A stretch of DNA of 21,431 nt, taken from NCBI GenBank assembly GCA_020441225.1, contig JAGRMP010000032.1, positions 1 through 21,431 on the forward strand, in the 5' to 3' direction. The translations under genes and the position numbers were made by a program. This DNA is from Maritimibacter sp. (GTDB lineage Bacteria; Pseudomonadota; Alphaproteobacteria; Rhodobacterales; Rhodobacteraceae). Numbering within the stretch: position 1 is the stretch's first letter; the number at the start of each line of letters is the position of its first letter. Shown in pieces: positions 6,889 through 14,775 of the stretch. Below the pieces are notes generated by a model. It had not been told where the DNA came from, searched no databases, and saw nothing but the letters and a program-made list of their open reading frames with translations.

Positions 6889-8239
6889 TCCCCTGACGCT
6901 GGGCATCGTGGCGCTGGTCGTCCTCGTCGCCCTGATCGCCTTCCGCATTCCTATCGCCTATGCGATGATCCTCGTGGGCGGCGTGGGCGTCGCGCTGGTG
7001 AACGGAATCGCGCCGGTCTTCAACCAGCTCAAGTCGTTGGCCTACGGGCAGTTCTCCATCTTCGATCTGTCGGTCGTGCCGATGTTCGTCCTGATGGGCG
7101 CGCTGGCGTCCAAGGCCGGGCTGAGCCAGGCGCTGTTCCGGGGCGCCAACGCATGGCTCGGCTGGATGCGCGGCGGCACCGCCATGGCCGCCATCGCCGG
7201 CTGCGCGGGCTTTGGCGCGGTCTGCGGATCGTCGCTGGCCACGGCATCGACCATGGGCCGCGTGGCGCTGCCAGAACTTGCGAAATACAGCTATTCCGGC
7301 GCGCTTGCGACGGGAACGCTGGCCGCGGGCGGTGTGCTGGGGATCCTTATCCCCCCGTCCGTCGTGTTGATCATCTATGCCATCATCGTCGAGGCGAACA
7401 TCGTCACCATGTTCGCGGCCGCGCTGGTTCCGGGGCTTCTGGCGGTGGTGCTGTTCATCCTGACCATCGCGGTCTACGTCTGGATCAAACCCGATGCCGG
7501 CCCCTCGCACGGCGGTGTCGGCTGGGCAGAGTTCCGCGCTGCGACCGTCGGCATGATCCCGGTGCTCGCGATCTTCGGCGTCGTGCTGGGCGGGATCTAC
7601 GGCGGGTTTTTCAACCCGACGCCCGCCGCGTCCATCGGCGTGGCGCTGGTCTGGCTCTACGGGGCGATCACCCGCGAAATCCGCAGCCGCGACATGATCG
7701 CCGCCCTGCGCGAGACCGCCTCGACCACCGGGATGATCTATCTGATCCTGCTGGGCGCGGAACTGATGAAGATCTTCATGTCCCGCATCGGCCTGCCGCA
7801 GGCGACCGCCGAGTGGATCATCCAGTCCGGCTTGGAACCGATGACGGTGATGATCGTGCTGCTGATCGCGCTCATCCTGCTGGGCTGCCTGATGGACAGC
7901 CTGTCGATGATCCTGCTGGTGATCCCGTTCTTCTGGCCGGTCCTCGTCGAGCTGAACGGCGGGCTCTACGTCGGGGCCGAGGGGTCCGGCTTCGGGATGA
8001 GCACCGAAGACCTCAAGATCTGGTTCGGGATCCTGGCCCTGATCGTCGTCGAACTGGGCCTGATTACGCCGCCCGTGGGCATGAACGTCTTCGTCATCTC
8101 GGCGCTTGCGAAGGACACGCCGATGTCCGAAACCTTCAAGGGCGTGCTGCCCTTCTTCGGCGCCGAGATCCTGCGCGTGGTCGTGCTGCTGGCCTTCCCG
8201 GGGCTGGTGCTGTGGCTGCCGCAGCTCTTTGGCGGCTAG
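6881..8239 (+). CDS. TRAP transporter large membrane subunit (DctM family)
   Basis: The 452-residue protein is the transport-competent subunit of the TRAP system, with about a dozen hydrophobic helices. Family features include FRIPIAYAMILVGGVG near the start, GCAGFGAVCGSSLATASTMG, GTLAAGGVLGILIPPSVVLIIYA, and the signature GIYGGFFNPTPAASIGV in the middle, followed by LGCLMDSLSMILLVIPFFWPV and ELGLITPPVGMNVFVI. The ATG at 6881 is preferred to an in-frame ATG at 6869, because GGAGG at 6870-6874 is then correctly spaced. It moves the substrate with Na+ across the inner membrane. Two metabolic enzymes follow in the same operon. Confidence 0.95.
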   Translation: MTDPLTLGIVALVVLVALIAFRIPIAYAMILVGGVGVALVNGIAPVFNQLKSLAYGQFSIFDLSVVPMFVLMGALASKAGLSQALFRGANAWLGWMRGGTAMAAIAGCAGFGAVCGSSLATASTMGRVALPELAKYSYSGALATGTLAAGGVLGILIPPSVVLIIYAIIVEANIVTMFAAALVPGLLAVVLFILTIAVYVWIKPDAGPSHGGVGWAEFRAATVGMIPVLAIFGVVLGGIYGGFFNPTPAASIGVALVWLYGAITREIRSRDMIAALRETASTTGMIYLILLGAELMKIFMSRIGLPQATAEWIIQSGLEPMTVMIVLLIALILLGCLMDSLSMILLVIPFFWPVLVELNGGLYVGAEGSGFGMSTEDLKIWFGILALIVVELGLITPPVGMNVFVISALAKDTPMSETFKGVLPFFGAEILRVVVLLAFPGLVLWLPQLFGG

Positions 8240-8261
8240 GTCCCTGCGAAAGGAGAGCACC

Positions 8262-9158
8262 ATGAAAACAGCGATACTCGGCGCGGGCGCCCTCGGGTCG
8301 GTGATCGGGGCGGAACTGCACACGGCGGGGCACGAGGTCGTGCTGCTCGATCTGAACGAAGCGCATCTCTCCGCGATCAACGCGAACGGGCTGCGGGTCG
8401 ACTGGGACGACCGGACCGAGCACCTGGCGATCCCGGCCCTGCGGCCCGAGCAGGCGCCGCAGGTCGATCTCGTGATCCTGCTGACCAAGACGATGCATAC
8501 CGACGCCGCGCTCGCGGGCATCGCTCCGCTGATAGACGGCGGCGCCTGCGTGCTGACGCTGCAGAACGGGCTCGGCAATGTCGAGCGGGCGCGCGCGCGG
8601 GTGCCGGACGGCCAGATCCTGTTCGGCTGCACCATGACGCCGGGCGATCTGCGGGGCCCGGGCCATGTCGCCAGCCACGGCATGGCCTACACCCCCTTTG
8701 ACGCGCTGGAGCCGAAAGGGCCTGCCGCGCGGCTGGCGGCCGAGCTTGACGGCGACCAGCTGAGCTGGACGGAGGCGGCCGCCGCGCAGGTCTGGCAAAA
8801 GGCGGCCTTCAACTGCGCGATGAACGCCACCGCCGTTCTGGGCGCGGGGACTGTCGGCGCGATTGCCGAACATGTCGGCGCGGAGCTCGCGTGCGACATT
8901 GCCGCCGAAGTGCTGGCGGTCGGTGCCGCCGAGGGCGTCACCGGCGACATCGACGCGGTGCGAAAACAGATCGACTTCGCGTTGCGCGAACATACCGGCC
9001 ACAAGCCCTCGATGCTTCAGGATATCGAAGCCGGCCGCCGAACCGAGATCGAGGCGCTGAACGGCTTTGTCGAACGCGCGGGCGAGAAACACCGCATCGA
9101 TGTGCCGCTGAACCGGCTGCTTGCCCGGCTGGTGCGGATGCGCGAAAGGCAGAAATGA
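8262..9158 (+). CDS. Ketopantoate reductase (ApbA/PanE) family NADP-dependent 2-oxoacid/hydroxyacid oxidoreductase
   Basis: The 298-residue cytosolic enzyme starts with a Rossmann motif GAGALG (residues 7-12). It carries the catalytic lysine K180 in VWQKAAFN with N184, and the C-terminal signature around S250 to N268 (SMLQDIEAGRRTEIEALNG). These are the ketopantoate reductase family's nucleotide-binding and catalytic elements. True PanE makes pantoate for coenzyme A. Here the gene sits in a LysR-controlled transporter operon with an aldehyde dehydrogenase, so a catabolic 2-oxo or 3-hydroxy acid dehydrogenase role is more likely than pantothenate synthesis. It has an AGGAGA ribosome site at 8251-8256 and starts 22 bp after the TRAP subunit gene. 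The actual substrate is unknown. Confidence 0.88.
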   Translation: MKTAILGAGALGSVIGAELHTAGHEVVLLDLNEAHLSAINANGLRVDWDDRTEHLAIPALRPEQAPQVDLVILLTKTMHTDAALAGIAPLIDGGACVLTLQNGLGNVERARARVPDGQILFGCTMTPGDLRGPGHVASHGMAYTPFDALEPKGPAARLAAELDGDQLSWTEAAAAQVWQKAAFNCAMNATAVLGAGTVGAIAEHVGAELACDIAAEVLAVGAAEGVTGDIDAVRKQIDFALREHTGHKPSMLQDIEAGRRTEIEALNGFVERAGEKHRIDVPLNRLLARLVRMRERQK

Positions 9159-9206
9159 AAACCGGGCCGCTGGCCCGACAAAGCACCATCTCAGGAGGAG
9201 AAAACG

Positions 9207-10652
9207 ATGACAGTGGCATTCGTAGTCAACAACACGGACATGGACGCGTCCGACAAGGCGACCTTCGACCGGATCGACCCGGTCACCGGCGCGGTCGCCA
9301 CCACGGCAGCCGCCGCCAAGGCGGCCGATGCGGCGGCGGTCGCCCGGGCCGCGGGCGCAGCCTTTCCCGCATGGGCCGCCCTCGGCCCCAGCGCGCGCCG
9401 TGCGCTCCTGAACAAGGCGGCGGACATCATGGACGCGAAGACGGACGATTTCATCGCGACGATGATCGCCGAGACCGGTGCGACCGGCCCCTGGGCGGGC
9501 TTCAACGTGATGGTTGCGGCCGGCATGATCCGGGAAGCGGCCGCGATGACCACCCAGATCGGTGGCGAGGTCATCCCGGCGAACAAGCCGGACACGCTCG
9601 CCATGGGGGTCGCCACGCCCAAAGGCGTGTGCCTCGGCATCGCGCCGTGGAACGCGCCGGTGATCCTTGGCGCCCGCGCGCTGGCGATGCCGCTGGCCTG
9701 TGGCAACACGGCGATCCTGAAAGGCTCCGAAGCCTGCCCCAGGACCCATCGCATGATCGTCGACTGCTTTGTCGAGGCGGGCTTTCCCGAAGGCGTGGTG
9801 AACTACATCTCCAACGCGCCGGCCGATGCCGCCGAAGTGGTCAAGGCCCTGATCGAGGCGCCCGAGGTCAAACATGTGAACTTCACCGGGTCCTCCGCCG
9901 TGGGCCGGATCATCGGACGCCTCGCCGGTGAGAACCTCAAGCCCTCGCTGCTGGAACTTGGCGGCAAGGCGCCGCTGGTGGTCCTGTCCGATGCCGATAT
10001 CGACGGCGCGGTCAATGCCGCGGTCTTCGGCGCCTTCATGAACCAGGGCCAGATCTGCATGTCGACCGAGCGGATCATCGTCGACGAAGCCATCGCCGAT
10101 ACCTTTACCGCGAAACTGGCCGACCGGGCCTCGAAACTGCCCTATGGCGACCCGCGCGGACAGGTGGTGCTTGGCTCCTTGGTGAGCCCTGAGGCGGGCG
10201 ACAAGATGGAGGCGCTGATCGCCGACGCCACGTCGAAGGGCGCGACCCTGATCGCGGGCGGGCAGCGCGACGGCGCGATCCACGCGGCGACCCTGCTCGA
10301 CGGCGTGACCCCCGAGATGCGCATCTACGGCGAGGAAAGCTTCGGCCCGGTCAAGTCGATCATCCGCGTCAAGGGCGACGACGAGGCGATCCGCGTCGCC
10401 AACGACACCGAATACGGGTTGTCGGCAGCGGTCTTCAGCCAGGACATCAAACGGGCGCTTTCAGCGGCCAAACGGATCAAGAGCGGCATCTGCCATATCA
10501 ACGGCCCGACCGTGGCCGACGAGCCGCAGATGCCGTTTGGCGGGGTGAACGCGTCCGGGTACGGGCGGTTCGGTGGCAAGGCGGCGATCGCCGAATTCAC
10601 CGACCTGCGCTGGATCACCATCGAAGACCCCAACCAGCACTACCCGTTCTGA
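9207..10652 (+). CDS. NAD(P)-dependent aldehyde dehydrogenase, aromatic-aldehyde-like
   Basis: The 481-residue protein has the complete ALDH fold: N149 in APWNAP holding the substrate, a coenzyme loop with NFTGSS at 225-230, the general base E250 in LLELGGKAP, and the nucleophile C284 in NQGQICMSTERI. The C-terminal segment GPTVADEPQMPFGGVNASGYGRFGG resembles salicylaldehyde and vanillin dehydrogenases, a weak hint of an aromatic or related aldehyde. It oxidises an aldehyde to the acid in the cytosol. The ATG at 9207 follows AGGAGGAG (9193-9200). It lies 48 bp after the ketopantoate-reductase-like gene and is the last gene of the operon; hairpins follow. Assignment to a specific pathway is not possible from sequence. 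Confidence 0.93.
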   Translation: MTVAFVVNNTDMDASDKATFDRIDPVTGAVATTAAAAKAADAAAVARAAGAAFPAWAALGPSARRALLNKAADIMDAKTDDFIATMIAETGATGPWAGFNVMVAAGMIREAAAMTTQIGGEVIPANKPDTLAMGVATPKGVCLGIAPWNAPVILGARALAMPLACGNTAILKGSEACPRTHRMIVDCFVEAGFPEGVVNYISNAPADAAEVVKALIEAPEVKHVNFTGSSAVGRIIGRLAGENLKPSLLELGGKAPLVVLSDADIDGAVNAAVFGAFMNQGQICMSTERIIVDEAIADTFTAKLADRASKLPYGDPRGQVVLGSLVSPEAGDKMEALIADATSKGATLIAGGQRDGAIHAATLLDGVTPEMRIYGEESFGPVKSIIRVKGDDEAIRVANDTEYGLSAAVFSQDIKRALSAAKRIKSGICHINGPTVADEPQMPFGGVNASGYGRFGGKAAIAEFTDLRWITIEDPNQHYPF

Positions 10653-10680
10653 CCCCGGATGACCCCGGATGACCCTGGCA
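10651..10680 (+). repeat. Tandem decamer GACCCCGGAT, 2 exact copies plus one degenerate
   Basis: GACCCCGGAT is repeated exactly at 10651-10660 and 10661-10670, and a diverged copy (GACCCTGGCA) occupies 10671-10680. The first copy overlaps the last two bases of the aldehyde dehydrogenase stop codon. It looks like a small replication-slippage expansion just before the terminator hairpin. Confidence 0.7.
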
Positions 10681-10706
10681 CCGGCGTACCGAAATGGTAC
10701 GCCGGT
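10680..10706. terminator. Perfect 11-bp hairpin ending the TRAP operon
   Basis: ACCGGCGTACC (10680-10690) pairs perfectly with GGTACGCCGGT (10696-10706) around a GAAAT loop, 28 bp after the aldehyde dehydrogenase stop. No T tract follows on the plus strand, so it may act as a stabilising 3' end structure or a Rho-assisted stop. The region is convergent with the next gene. Confidence 0.6.
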
Positions 10707-10871
10707 CGAGGGCAGGCGGCGGCTGACCGGCACCCATCCCCTTGCGCTCTCGCCTGGCCGCCGTCTCCTGCCGCCCTGCCGGATCCGATGCCGGTGATCC
10801 CGCGCAACACCGTTGCCGCGAGCGGCCCGGCCGATGGGCCGGGTCCAGACATCTCCCGTGACGACACCGGC

Positions 10872-10897
10872 GAGGTTCCCGGATCCGGTGGAACCTC
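10872..10897. terminator. Hairpin at the 3' end of the second LysR gene
   Basis: GAGGTTCC (10872-10879) pairs with GGAACCTC (10890-10897) around a 10-base loop. The second arm overlaps the LysR stop codon on the minus strand. With the hairpin at 10680-10706 it brackets the convergent spacer, as expected where two transcripts meet. No T tract is present in either direction, so the function is inferred. Confidence 0.5.
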
Positions 10898-11789
10898 ACC
10901 GAAAGTTTCGCAAGGCGCGTCGGGCCAGATCGCGTAGCCACAGCTGTTCGGCCCGGTTTTCGGCGGCCTTCTGCCACAACATCTGAACGGAAAATTGCGG
11001 GCTGCGGAACGGCAGGTCGAATGGTTCGACATTCGCAAGTCTGGAAAAGTCCCTGGCGACCCTCGACGGCACGATTGCCACCAGCGCACTTTGCCCGACA
11101 ATCTCCCGCAACCCGAAGAAATGTTCCAGCCGCAGGGCGACCTGGCGCTTTGCACCGCTTTCCGCCGACACCTCCGGACCCTGCCAGTGACCGCTGGTTT
11201 CCGACACGCGGACGTGTTTCTCGCGGAAGTAATCCGCATCCGTCATCTCGCCCCGGATGCGCGGGTGGTCCCGGTTGACCAAGGCGACGTAGCATTCCTG
11301 AAACAGGGTTTCGGCCTGCGTGGTCTCGAGCGATTTCCCATGGTTCCCGATTGCCAGGTCGATGCGGCCGATAGACAGCCATTCCTCGATATGTGCGACG
11401 TCGAGCTCCACAACCTCGATCGCGACATTCGGGGCTTCTTCCTGCGCCAGCGGCACGATCCTGTGCAGGTAGGACATCTCCCCGAGATCGGAGACAGCGA
11501 TGCGAAACGTGCGTCGCGAGGTTCCGGGATCGAATTCGTGCAGGGTGCTCAACGCGTTTTCGATGGTTTGAACGGAGGGTCTCACCTCGGCGACGATCCG
11601 GTGGCAGGTTTCCGTGGGCAGCATGCCCTTGCCGGTGCGGCGGAAGAGCGGATCGCCCAGGACATCGCGCAACCTGCCGAGCGAATGCGACACGGTGGGC
11701 TGCGACATATTGAGCTGCGCGGCTGCGCGGCTGACGCCGCCGGTTTCATAAATGGTCACGAGGACGCGGAGCAGGTTCAGATCTGTCAT
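10896..11789 (-). CDS. LysR-family transcriptional regulator of the sugar ABC / GH3 cassette
   Basis: The 297-residue protein has an N-terminal winged HTH (TDLNLLRVLVTIYETGGVS, then AAQLNMSQPTVSHSLGRLRDVLGDPLFRR) and a LysR effector domain beginning near SRRTFRIAVSDLG. The ATG at 11789 is chosen because MTDLNLL matches the usual LysR N-terminus; an upstream in-frame ATG at 11828 would add 13 residues lying in the operator-like spacer. It diverges from a sugar-binding-protein gene and most likely regulates that operon. Its HTH and linker (RLRDVLGDPLFRRTGKGMLPTE) resemble those of the LysR at 4288-5196 (RLRQMLDDPLFYRGAKGMEPTP), so the two belong to the same branch. The effector is unknown. Confidence 0.92.
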   Translation of the reverse strand: MTDLNLLRVLVTIYETGGVSRAAAQLNMSQPTVSHSLGRLRDVLGDPLFRRTGKGMLPTETCHRIVAEVRPSVQTIENALSTLHEFDPGTSRRTFRIAVSDLGEMSYLHRIVPLAQEEAPNVAIEVVELDVAHIEEWLSIGRIDLAIGNHGKSLETTQAETLFQECYVALVNRDHPRIRGEMTDADYFREKHVRVSETSGHWQGPEVSAESGAKRQVALRLEHFFGLREIVGQSALVAIVPSRVARDFSRLANVEPFDLPFRSPQFSVQMLWQKAAENRAEQLWLRDLARRALRNFR

Positions 11790-11949
11790 GGCTGTCGTAT
11801 TATCAGCATTATGAATATTGTGAAACAAAGGAAGATCATTTGATTAATAATGTTGCGGTTGCCATTCACGACGTGACGCAGAGACGCTGAGGACATTGGA
11901 GCGCTCTTCGTAACGACAGTGACCCTGACATTTCCTGCGGGAGGAACTC
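11790..11949. promoter_or_regulatory. AT-rich divergent control region between LysR and the sugar ABC operon
   Basis: The first ~60 bp are much richer in A/T than the surrounding genes. They contain the imperfect palindrome CATTATGAATATTG (about 11808-11821), ATCATTTGAT (11835-11844, ATCA and TGAT arms) and AATAAT (11846-11851), a plausible -10 box for the rightward operon. ATCATTTG also occurs in the first LysR spacer. GGGAGGAA at 11939-11946 is the ribosome site of the binding-protein gene. LysR binding is inferred from layout. Confidence 0.5.
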
Positions 11950-13176
11950 ATGGATACCCATCGCGTCTTTCTGGCGTCCGTCGCCGCGTCGGCCCTGATC
12001 GCGGGCAGCGCGGTTGCGCAATCCGCAGAGGTCATCCACTGGTGGACATCCGCCGCCGAATCCGCCGGGATTGGCGTGATCGCCAAAGCCTACGACGAGG
12101 CGGGCGGGACCTGGGTCGACCAGGCCGTGGCCGGCAGCGACGCGGCCAAGACCGCCGCGATCAACCGCATGGTCGGTGGCAACCCGCCGGCCGCGGCGCA
12201 ATTCAGCCTTGGCGCTGACATGAACAACCTCGTGGACGGCGGCGTGCTTGCTCCGCTCGATTCCGTGGCAGAGGCCGAAAACTGGGCGGGGATCATGCCC
12301 GCATCGGTGCTGGCCGCCGCCACAAGGGACGGCCATGTCTACGGCGTTTCGATCCAGCTGCAGGGGACGAACTTCTTGTTCGCCTCCCAGGCTGCGCTGG
12401 AAAGTGTCGGTGCCGGCATGCCGCAGACCTGGGACGAGTTCTTTGCCACAGGGGACAATTTGCGCGCCTCGGGCATCGTTCCCTTCGCGCAGGCTGGCGA
12501 CCGGGATGTCTGGTTCATGAACACGTTCGCCGCGGTCCTCGCCTCTGTCGCCGGTCAGGACGGCTGGGCGGCGTTCACAGGCCCGGACGGGGCGGACTAC
12601 GTCCGATCCGAGGCCTTCCGCCCCGTGGCGGAAGTCATGGCCAAACTGCCCGCCTATGCGGAGCAGGGCGTGTCGGGGCGACAGTGGAACGTCACGAACC
12701 AGATGATCCTGAACGGCGAGGCGGGTTTCTTCATCATGGGCGGATGGGCCATCGGCGAGATTGCCGCCGCCGGCAAGACGCCGGGCGAGGATGTCCTGTG
12801 TGCCATCGGCCCGAACAACGCGCCCGTCGTCGTCAACGGCGATATCTGGGTGATGCCGTCGACCGACGGCGAACTGAGCGAGGCGCAGGCCAAGATTGCC
12901 ACTCTGACCACGTCGATTGCGGTTCAGAGCGCCTTCACCACCGCCATGGGCTCGTTGCCGATCCGCAGCGGGGTCGACACCTCGAATTACAACGCCTGCG
13001 CCGCCGCCGGGGCAGCCGCCATCGAGACCGGCAATTCGGTTTCGGCGCTGATGATCCCGTTCTCGCCGGAGAAGATCGGCGCGCTGGGTGCGGAACTCAA
13101 GGTGCTTTGGGTGGACAGTGCCGCAACGCCCGATGACTACGTCGCTGCCGTCGCCGGGGTCCTCGAGAGCTACTGA
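11950..13176 (+). CDS. CUT1 sugar ABC transporter periplasmic binding protein (GtsA-like)
   Basis: The 408-residue protein has a Sec-type signal peptide (MDTHRVFLASVAASALIAGSA, cleavage near AVAQ at about residue 24) and a mature part beginning with the sugar-binding-protein strand VIHWWTSAAES. It contains INRMVGGNPPAAAQFSLGADM, DGHVYGVSIQLQGTNFLF, and EAGFFIMGGWAIGEI. The overall pattern recalls glucose/mannose-type GtsA binding proteins, and the next gene is clearly GtsB-like. It captures a mono- or short oligosaccharide in the periplasm. The start has an excellent ribosome site. It is the first gene of an operon with two permease genes and a GH3 glycosidase, which suggests a beta-glucoside or cellobiose-like sugar. 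The gene itself looks intact, unlike the membrane part of the system. Confidence 0.92.
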   Translation: MDTHRVFLASVAASALIAGSAVAQSAEVIHWWTSAAESAGIGVIAKAYDEAGGTWVDQAVAGSDAAKTAAINRMVGGNPPAAAQFSLGADMNNLVDGGVLAPLDSVAEAENWAGIMPASVLAAATRDGHVYGVSIQLQGTNFLFASQAALESVGAGMPQTWDEFFATGDNLRASGIVPFAQAGDRDVWFMNTFAAVLASVAGQDGWAAFTGPDGADYVRSEAFRPVAEVMAKLPAYAEQGVSGRQWNVTNQMILNGEAGFFIMGGWAIGEIAAAGKTPGEDVLCAIGPNNAPVVVNGDIWVMPSTDGELSEAQAKIATLTTSIAVQSAFTTAMGSLPIRSGVDTSNYNACAAAGAAAIETGNSVSALMIPFSPEKIGALGAELKVLWVDSAATPDDYVAAVAGVLESY

Positions 13177-13197
13177 GCTGTCCCTTTGACAGACCTC

Positions 13198-13227
13198 CGC
13201 CTGCTGCATCGACCCGCGCAGCAGGCG
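13198..13227 (+). promoter_or_regulatory. 10-bp perfect hairpin between binding-protein and permease genes
   Basis: CGCCTGCTGC (13198-13207) pairs with GCAGCAGGCG (13218-13227) across a 10-base loop in the 79-bp spacer. It lies 22 bp past the binding-protein stop and 28 bp before the permease start, with no T run. As in other binding-protein operons it may stabilise the upstream message and lower permease expression. Confidence 0.6.
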
Positions 13228-13255
13228 ATCCGTCTATTCGTTACGGAGCGGCCCA

Positions 13256-14140
13256 ATGCCAAAACTCAACCTCGCGCGGGCACAGGTCAATCTGGCCATG
13301 CTGCCGGCCTGGATCATCGTGATCGTCGGCTTCGTCGGTGCCATGATCTGGACGTTTCTGATCTCGCTGACGGATTCCAAGCTGTTCCCGGTCTACAAGT
13401 TCAACTTCTTCGAGCAATACACACGCCTGATCAAGCTGTCGGCCTGGCAGGTCGCGGTTGAGAACCTGGTGGTATTCGGGGTGTTCTTCATCGTCATCTG
13501 CCTGGTTTTCGGGTTCCTCATGGCAATCATGATGGACCAGCGGATCCGGGGCGAAAGCCTCTTCCGCACCGTCTTCCTCTATCCTTATGCGATGTCCTTC
13601 GTCGTGACCGGGCTGGTCTGGCAGTGGGTGCTGAACCCCGGTTTCGGCATTCAGGCGACGGTGCGCGGGCTGGGGTTCGAGAATTTTGCCTTCGACTGGA
13701 TCGTTCGGCCTGACCGGGCCATCTTCGTGCTGGTTCTGGCAGCAGTCTGGCAGGGCAGCGGGCTTGTCATGGCGATCATGCTTGCGGGCCTGCGCGGCGT
13801 CGACGAAGACCTGTGGAAGGCGACCCGCATCGACGGCATTGCCAAATGGTGTGTGTATACATCGATCATTCTGCCGATCATCGCGCCGATGGCCGCCACC
13901 GCAACCGTGCTTTTGTCCGTCTCGGTGATCAAGGCCTACGACCTTGTCGTCGCGTTGACCGGGGGCGGGCCGGGCAATGCCACCGAGGTTCCGGCCAAGT
14001 TCGTGATGGAGAACCTGTTCTCGCGGCAGAATATCGCGCTGGCGAATGCGGGTGCCATCCTGATGCTGGCTGCCGTCGTCTGCGTCCTCGTTCCGATCTA
14101 CTACGCGCGCCGCTATTCCGCGCAGAAAGCCCGGGGGTGA
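13256..14140 (+). CDS. CUT1 sugar ABC permease, GtsB/MalF-like
   Basis: The 294-residue inner-membrane protein has six predicted helices. The first is at about 12-37, after a short cytosolic N-terminus. Segments LLAILLDQRIRGE-like (here FLMAIMMDQRIRGE), YPYAMSFVVTGLVWQWVLNPGFG and FENFAFDWIV are typical of GtsB, the first permease of glucose/mannose CUT1 systems. The EAA coupling loop lies at about 184-207 (DLWKATRIDGIAKW, then P207), followed by IKAYDLVVALTGGGPG. The ATG at 13256 has a GGAG ribosome site at 13245-13248. It should pair with the next gene's product to form the channel, but that partner is broken here. The gene itself is full length. Confidence 0.93.
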   Translation: MPKLNLARAQVNLAMLPAWIIVIVGFVGAMIWTFLISLTDSKLFPVYKFNFFEQYTRLIKLSAWQVAVENLVVFGVFFIVICLVFGFLMAIMMDQRIRGESLFRTVFLYPYAMSFVVTGLVWQWVLNPGFGIQATVRGLGFENFAFDWIVRPDRAIFVLVLAAVWQGSGLVMAIMLAGLRGVDEDLWKATRIDGIAKWCVYTSIILPIIAPMAATATVLLSVSVIKAYDLVVALTGGGPGNATEVPAKFVMENLFSRQNIALANAGAILMLAAVVCVLVPIYYARRYSAQKARG

Positions 14141-14143
14141 GCC

Positions 14144-14740
14144 ATGGCCGCCGCTTCTGAAAAATCCATGGCGCGGGTTGGCGTCTATGCCTTTCTGCTG
14201 ATCGCCGCCGCCTTTTTCCTGATGCCGCTCTATGTGATGGTTGCGACCTCGCTGAAAACCATGGACGAGATCCGCGTCACTTCGATCTTTGCGCTGCCGA
14301 TACGCCCGACGCTGGACGCCTGGGCCGCGGCCTGGAGCAGCGCCTGCACCGGCCTGACCTGTTCGGGGCTGTCCGTCGGCTTCGTCAACTCGCTCGCGAT
14401 CACGATCCCGGCCACCTTCCTGTCTATCCTTCTGGGGGCCGTCACCGGCTACGCGTTTGCCGCCGGACCGGCCAACCCGTGCCAGGCCGTCCTGGGGGTG
14501 CGTCCGGAACACTTCCGGATTGCGCCGCAGGACAGGCAACTGGCCTTGCCGTTCACGGTCAATGTGTTGGAATCCATGGGGGCCGACAGCGTGATCTGGG
14601 GGCAGATCGCCGGACAAAAGGCCTCGATCCGCGTCAGCAGCGAATTGAAACTGCGGCCCGCACGCGGGACCGACATGCCGTTGGGCTTTTCGCTGTCCAG
14701 CGCCTCGCTCTTTGACGCCGACAGCGGAGAACGTCTGTGA
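14144..14740 (+). CDS. Chimeric ORF: GtsC/MalG-like permease N-term fused to MalK/UgpC-type ATPase C-terminal tail
   Basis: The 198-codon ORF joins two parts of a sugar importer. Residues 1-106 are the start of a GtsC/MalG-like permease: helix at about 12-37, DEIRVTSIFALPIRPTLDAW, then VNSLAITIPATFLSILLGAVTGYAFA. From about residue 117 the sequence is the C-terminal regulatory (TOBE-like) end of a MalK/UgpC/MsmX-type ATPase: LGVRPEHF, PFTVNVLESMGADSVIWGQIAG, then LGFSLSSASLFDADSGERL. The remaining ~170 residues of the permease, including the EAA loop, and ~280 residues of the ATPase, with Walker A, ABC signature and Walker B, are absent. Sizes are estimates from family length. The junction lies at about 14460-14492. 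Start and stop are natural: ATG 4 bp after the upstream gene, and TGA overlapping a GTG that could start the glycosidase gene. The product cannot act as permease or ATPase. Confidence 0.85.
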   Translation: MAAASEKSMARVGVYAFLLIAAAFFLMPLYVMVATSLKTMDEIRVTSIFALPIRPTLDAWAAAWSSACTGLTCSGLSVGFVNSLAITIPATFLSILLGAVTGYAFAAGPANPCQAVLGVRPEHFRIAPQDRQLALPFTVNVLESMGADSVIWGQIAGQKASIRVSSELKLRPARGTDMPLGFSLSSASLFDADSGERL

Positions 14741-14775
14741 CACATCGGACCGCTTTGCCGAAACAGGGACGCGCC

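Noticed and set aside
6674..8683. 669-codon minus-strand open frame across the TRAP large subunit.
   Set aside because: His/Gln/Asp/Arg-rich shadow of the DctM coding frame with no domain; high GC3 makes such frames common.
8136..10283. 715-codon minus-strand open frame opposite the two dehydrogenase genes.
   Set aside because: Antisense shadow; both plus-strand genes have full catalytic motifs and ribosome sites.
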